From the NCBI RefSeq assembly GCF_002409645.1, contig NZ_DHNR01000031.1:103169-167168 (forward strand): a stretch of 64,000 nt of DNA. The letters are read 5' to 3'. This stretch comes from Acetobacter sp. UBA5411. Lineage in GTDB: Bacteria > Pseudomonadota > Alphaproteobacteria > Acetobacterales > Acetobacteraceae. Position numbers and translations under genes: made by a program. Shown here piece after piece: positions 63,205 to 64,000 of this stretch. Position 1 is the stretch's first letter, and each line of letters starts with the position of its first letter. A model generated the notes under the pieces. That model did no database searches. It saw nothing but the letters and a program-made list of their open reading frames with translations, and was not told where the DNA came from.

Positions 63205-64000
63205 TGTGCTTTCCTCTTTTCCCACCATTTTCCGATATGATGACGGAAATCGATCCCGGCACGCGCGGGTGCATTGCGCAGGATGCGCTTGGTATCAATA
63301 AGCGTGACGTCACCTGCGGCCGAGACTGTATGCAGGCCCGCTGTAAACGGATGTGCGCTCTTGGGCGCAGTTACCCGGAAACTCTCCTGAAAAGTCATCG
63401 ATTGATCAGGTGAAGTTGTGGTCGTCAAAAGGCGGATCGCCCCACCATAGGTCTCGGTGCAGTCCTGCATGGGAAGAATAAGCTGTCCATCCACGATCTG
63501 CGGTGTGCCGCCCATCCGGCTGCTTTCCGGTCCTCGTCTTAATGGCTGGACGGAAACATCCTTCCAGCTCCCGAGCAGCGTATCCGATCGTGCCAGTCGC
63601 AGAGCTGTCATACGATCAGAATGTGGAGAGGAAGGGGCGTAAAACATCCACCATGCGCCTGCGATAAAAATCGGAGAGGCATCGATGGCGGCATGAGGAA
63701 AACGAAATTCAGGAATGGCTTCCCACTCCCAGGGGAAACAGCGCGCCCGATAGAGAGTAAGCTTCCCCGAGCGGCAGGCTTCGGGCAGCATCCAGATTTC
63801 ACCGTCTGCTTCAAAGATAAACGGATAGGACAGGTGCCACGGTTCGGAAAGAACCTTTCCCTGTTCGATGATTTCCAATTCCTGATTTAGAATCAGGAGA
63901 TGGATTTCGCCTTTGCGCGTGCGATAATCATAATGTTCGACAAAGATATGCAGTCTGTTGTCTCGCCATATCCCGAACGGGTCCGCCAGAAAACGGTATG
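63201..64000 (-). CDS. Glucosamine inositolphosphorylceramide transferase-like protein, 5' end off window
   Basis: At least 266 residues; the frame is open to the right edge. The fragment includes LADPFGIWRDNRLHIFVEHYDY, LSYPFIFEADGEIWMLPEACRSG, FPHAAIDASPIFIAGAWWMFY and YGGAIRLLT, repeated Asp/Trp-rich blades like a beta-propeller. LSYPFxFExDGEIxMxPE is the pattern of the GINT1 family, plant enzymes that add sugar to inositolphosphorylceramide; bacterial members have unknown acceptors. Coupled to the GT4 gene (GTGA). Start not visible. Confidence 0.65.
   Translation of the reverse strand, partial: YRFLADPFGIWRDNRLHIFVEHYDYRTRKGEIHLLILNQELEIIEQGKVLSEPWHLSYPFIFEADGEIWMLPEACRSGKLTLYRARCFPWEWEAIPEFRFPHAAIDASPIFIAGAWWMFYAPSSPHSDRMTALRLARSDTLLGSWKDVSVQPLRRGPESSRMGGTPQIVDGQLILPMQDCTETYGGAIRLLTTTTSPDQSMTFQESFRVTAPKSAHPFTAGLHTVSAAGDVTLIDTKRILRNAPARAGIDFRHHIGKWWEKRKAQ

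Overview
The window looks like chromosome from an acetic acid bacterium (Acetobacteraceae, Acetobacter-like). This is inferred from ChvG/ChvI, a sigma32-type grpE-dnaK-dnaJ cluster, an acetoin-cleavage operon, an alpha-amino-acid ester hydrolase of the type known from Acetobacter, and moderately GC-rich alphaproteobacterial coding. I cannot name the species. No tRNA, rRNA, CRISPR array, intact insertion sequence or prophage was recognised. Nearly every long frame is an ordinary chromosomal gene, and shadow frames were left out.

Layout. 1-6.4 kb: a DsbD/ScsB-type reductase running off the left edge, the helicase HrpB, a secreted Do-like protease and infC, which appears to start at AUA. 6.6-9.3 kb: the ChvI/ChvG two-component system. 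9.6-13.6 kb: grpE, dnaK, dnaJ, with a heat-shock-type promoter before dnaK and a terminator-like hairpin between dnaK and dnaJ. 13.7-19.5 kb: periplasmic trehalase, tldD, an orphan TadG-like von Willebrand A protein and a DUF3597 protein. 19.6-27.5 kb: ahcY, a coupled small ORF and S24-like regulator, aroA, recA with an SOS box, and the queuosine pair queA and tgt. 27.7-32.1 kb: a Fur-box-preceded, translationally overlapping iron-siderophore operon (TonB receptor, DUF3325, DUF3649, PepSY membrane protein). 32.4-43 kb: a Dabb protein, a beta-solenoid protein with a Hint domain, a nucleoside hydrolase, the ester hydrolase lipoprotein, and an AraC regulator beside a second siderophore receptor. 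43-47.6 kb: threonine aldolase, folD, an AGE epimerase and an SDR oxidoreductase. 47.9-52.2 kb: acoABC with a divergent AcoR-like regulator lacking the AAA+ domain. 52.3-55.1 kb: tatB, tatC, serS. 55.6-64 kb: a surface-glycan cluster (flippase, four or five glycosyltransferase-like proteins, a TagF-like polymerase, a phosphoesterase) running off the right edge.

Themes. Two families of intergenic palindromic repeats recur, mostly between convergent genes. Regulatory signals can be read directly for heat shock (before dnaK), SOS (before recA) and iron (before the first TonB receptor). Two perfect inverted repeats, before the AcoR-like gene and before the second TonB receptor, are candidate operators of unknown partner. 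The least conventional parts are the AAA+-less AcoR, the Hint solenoid protein, the glycan cluster with a glucosamine inositolphosphorylceramide transferase-like protein, and the repeat families.
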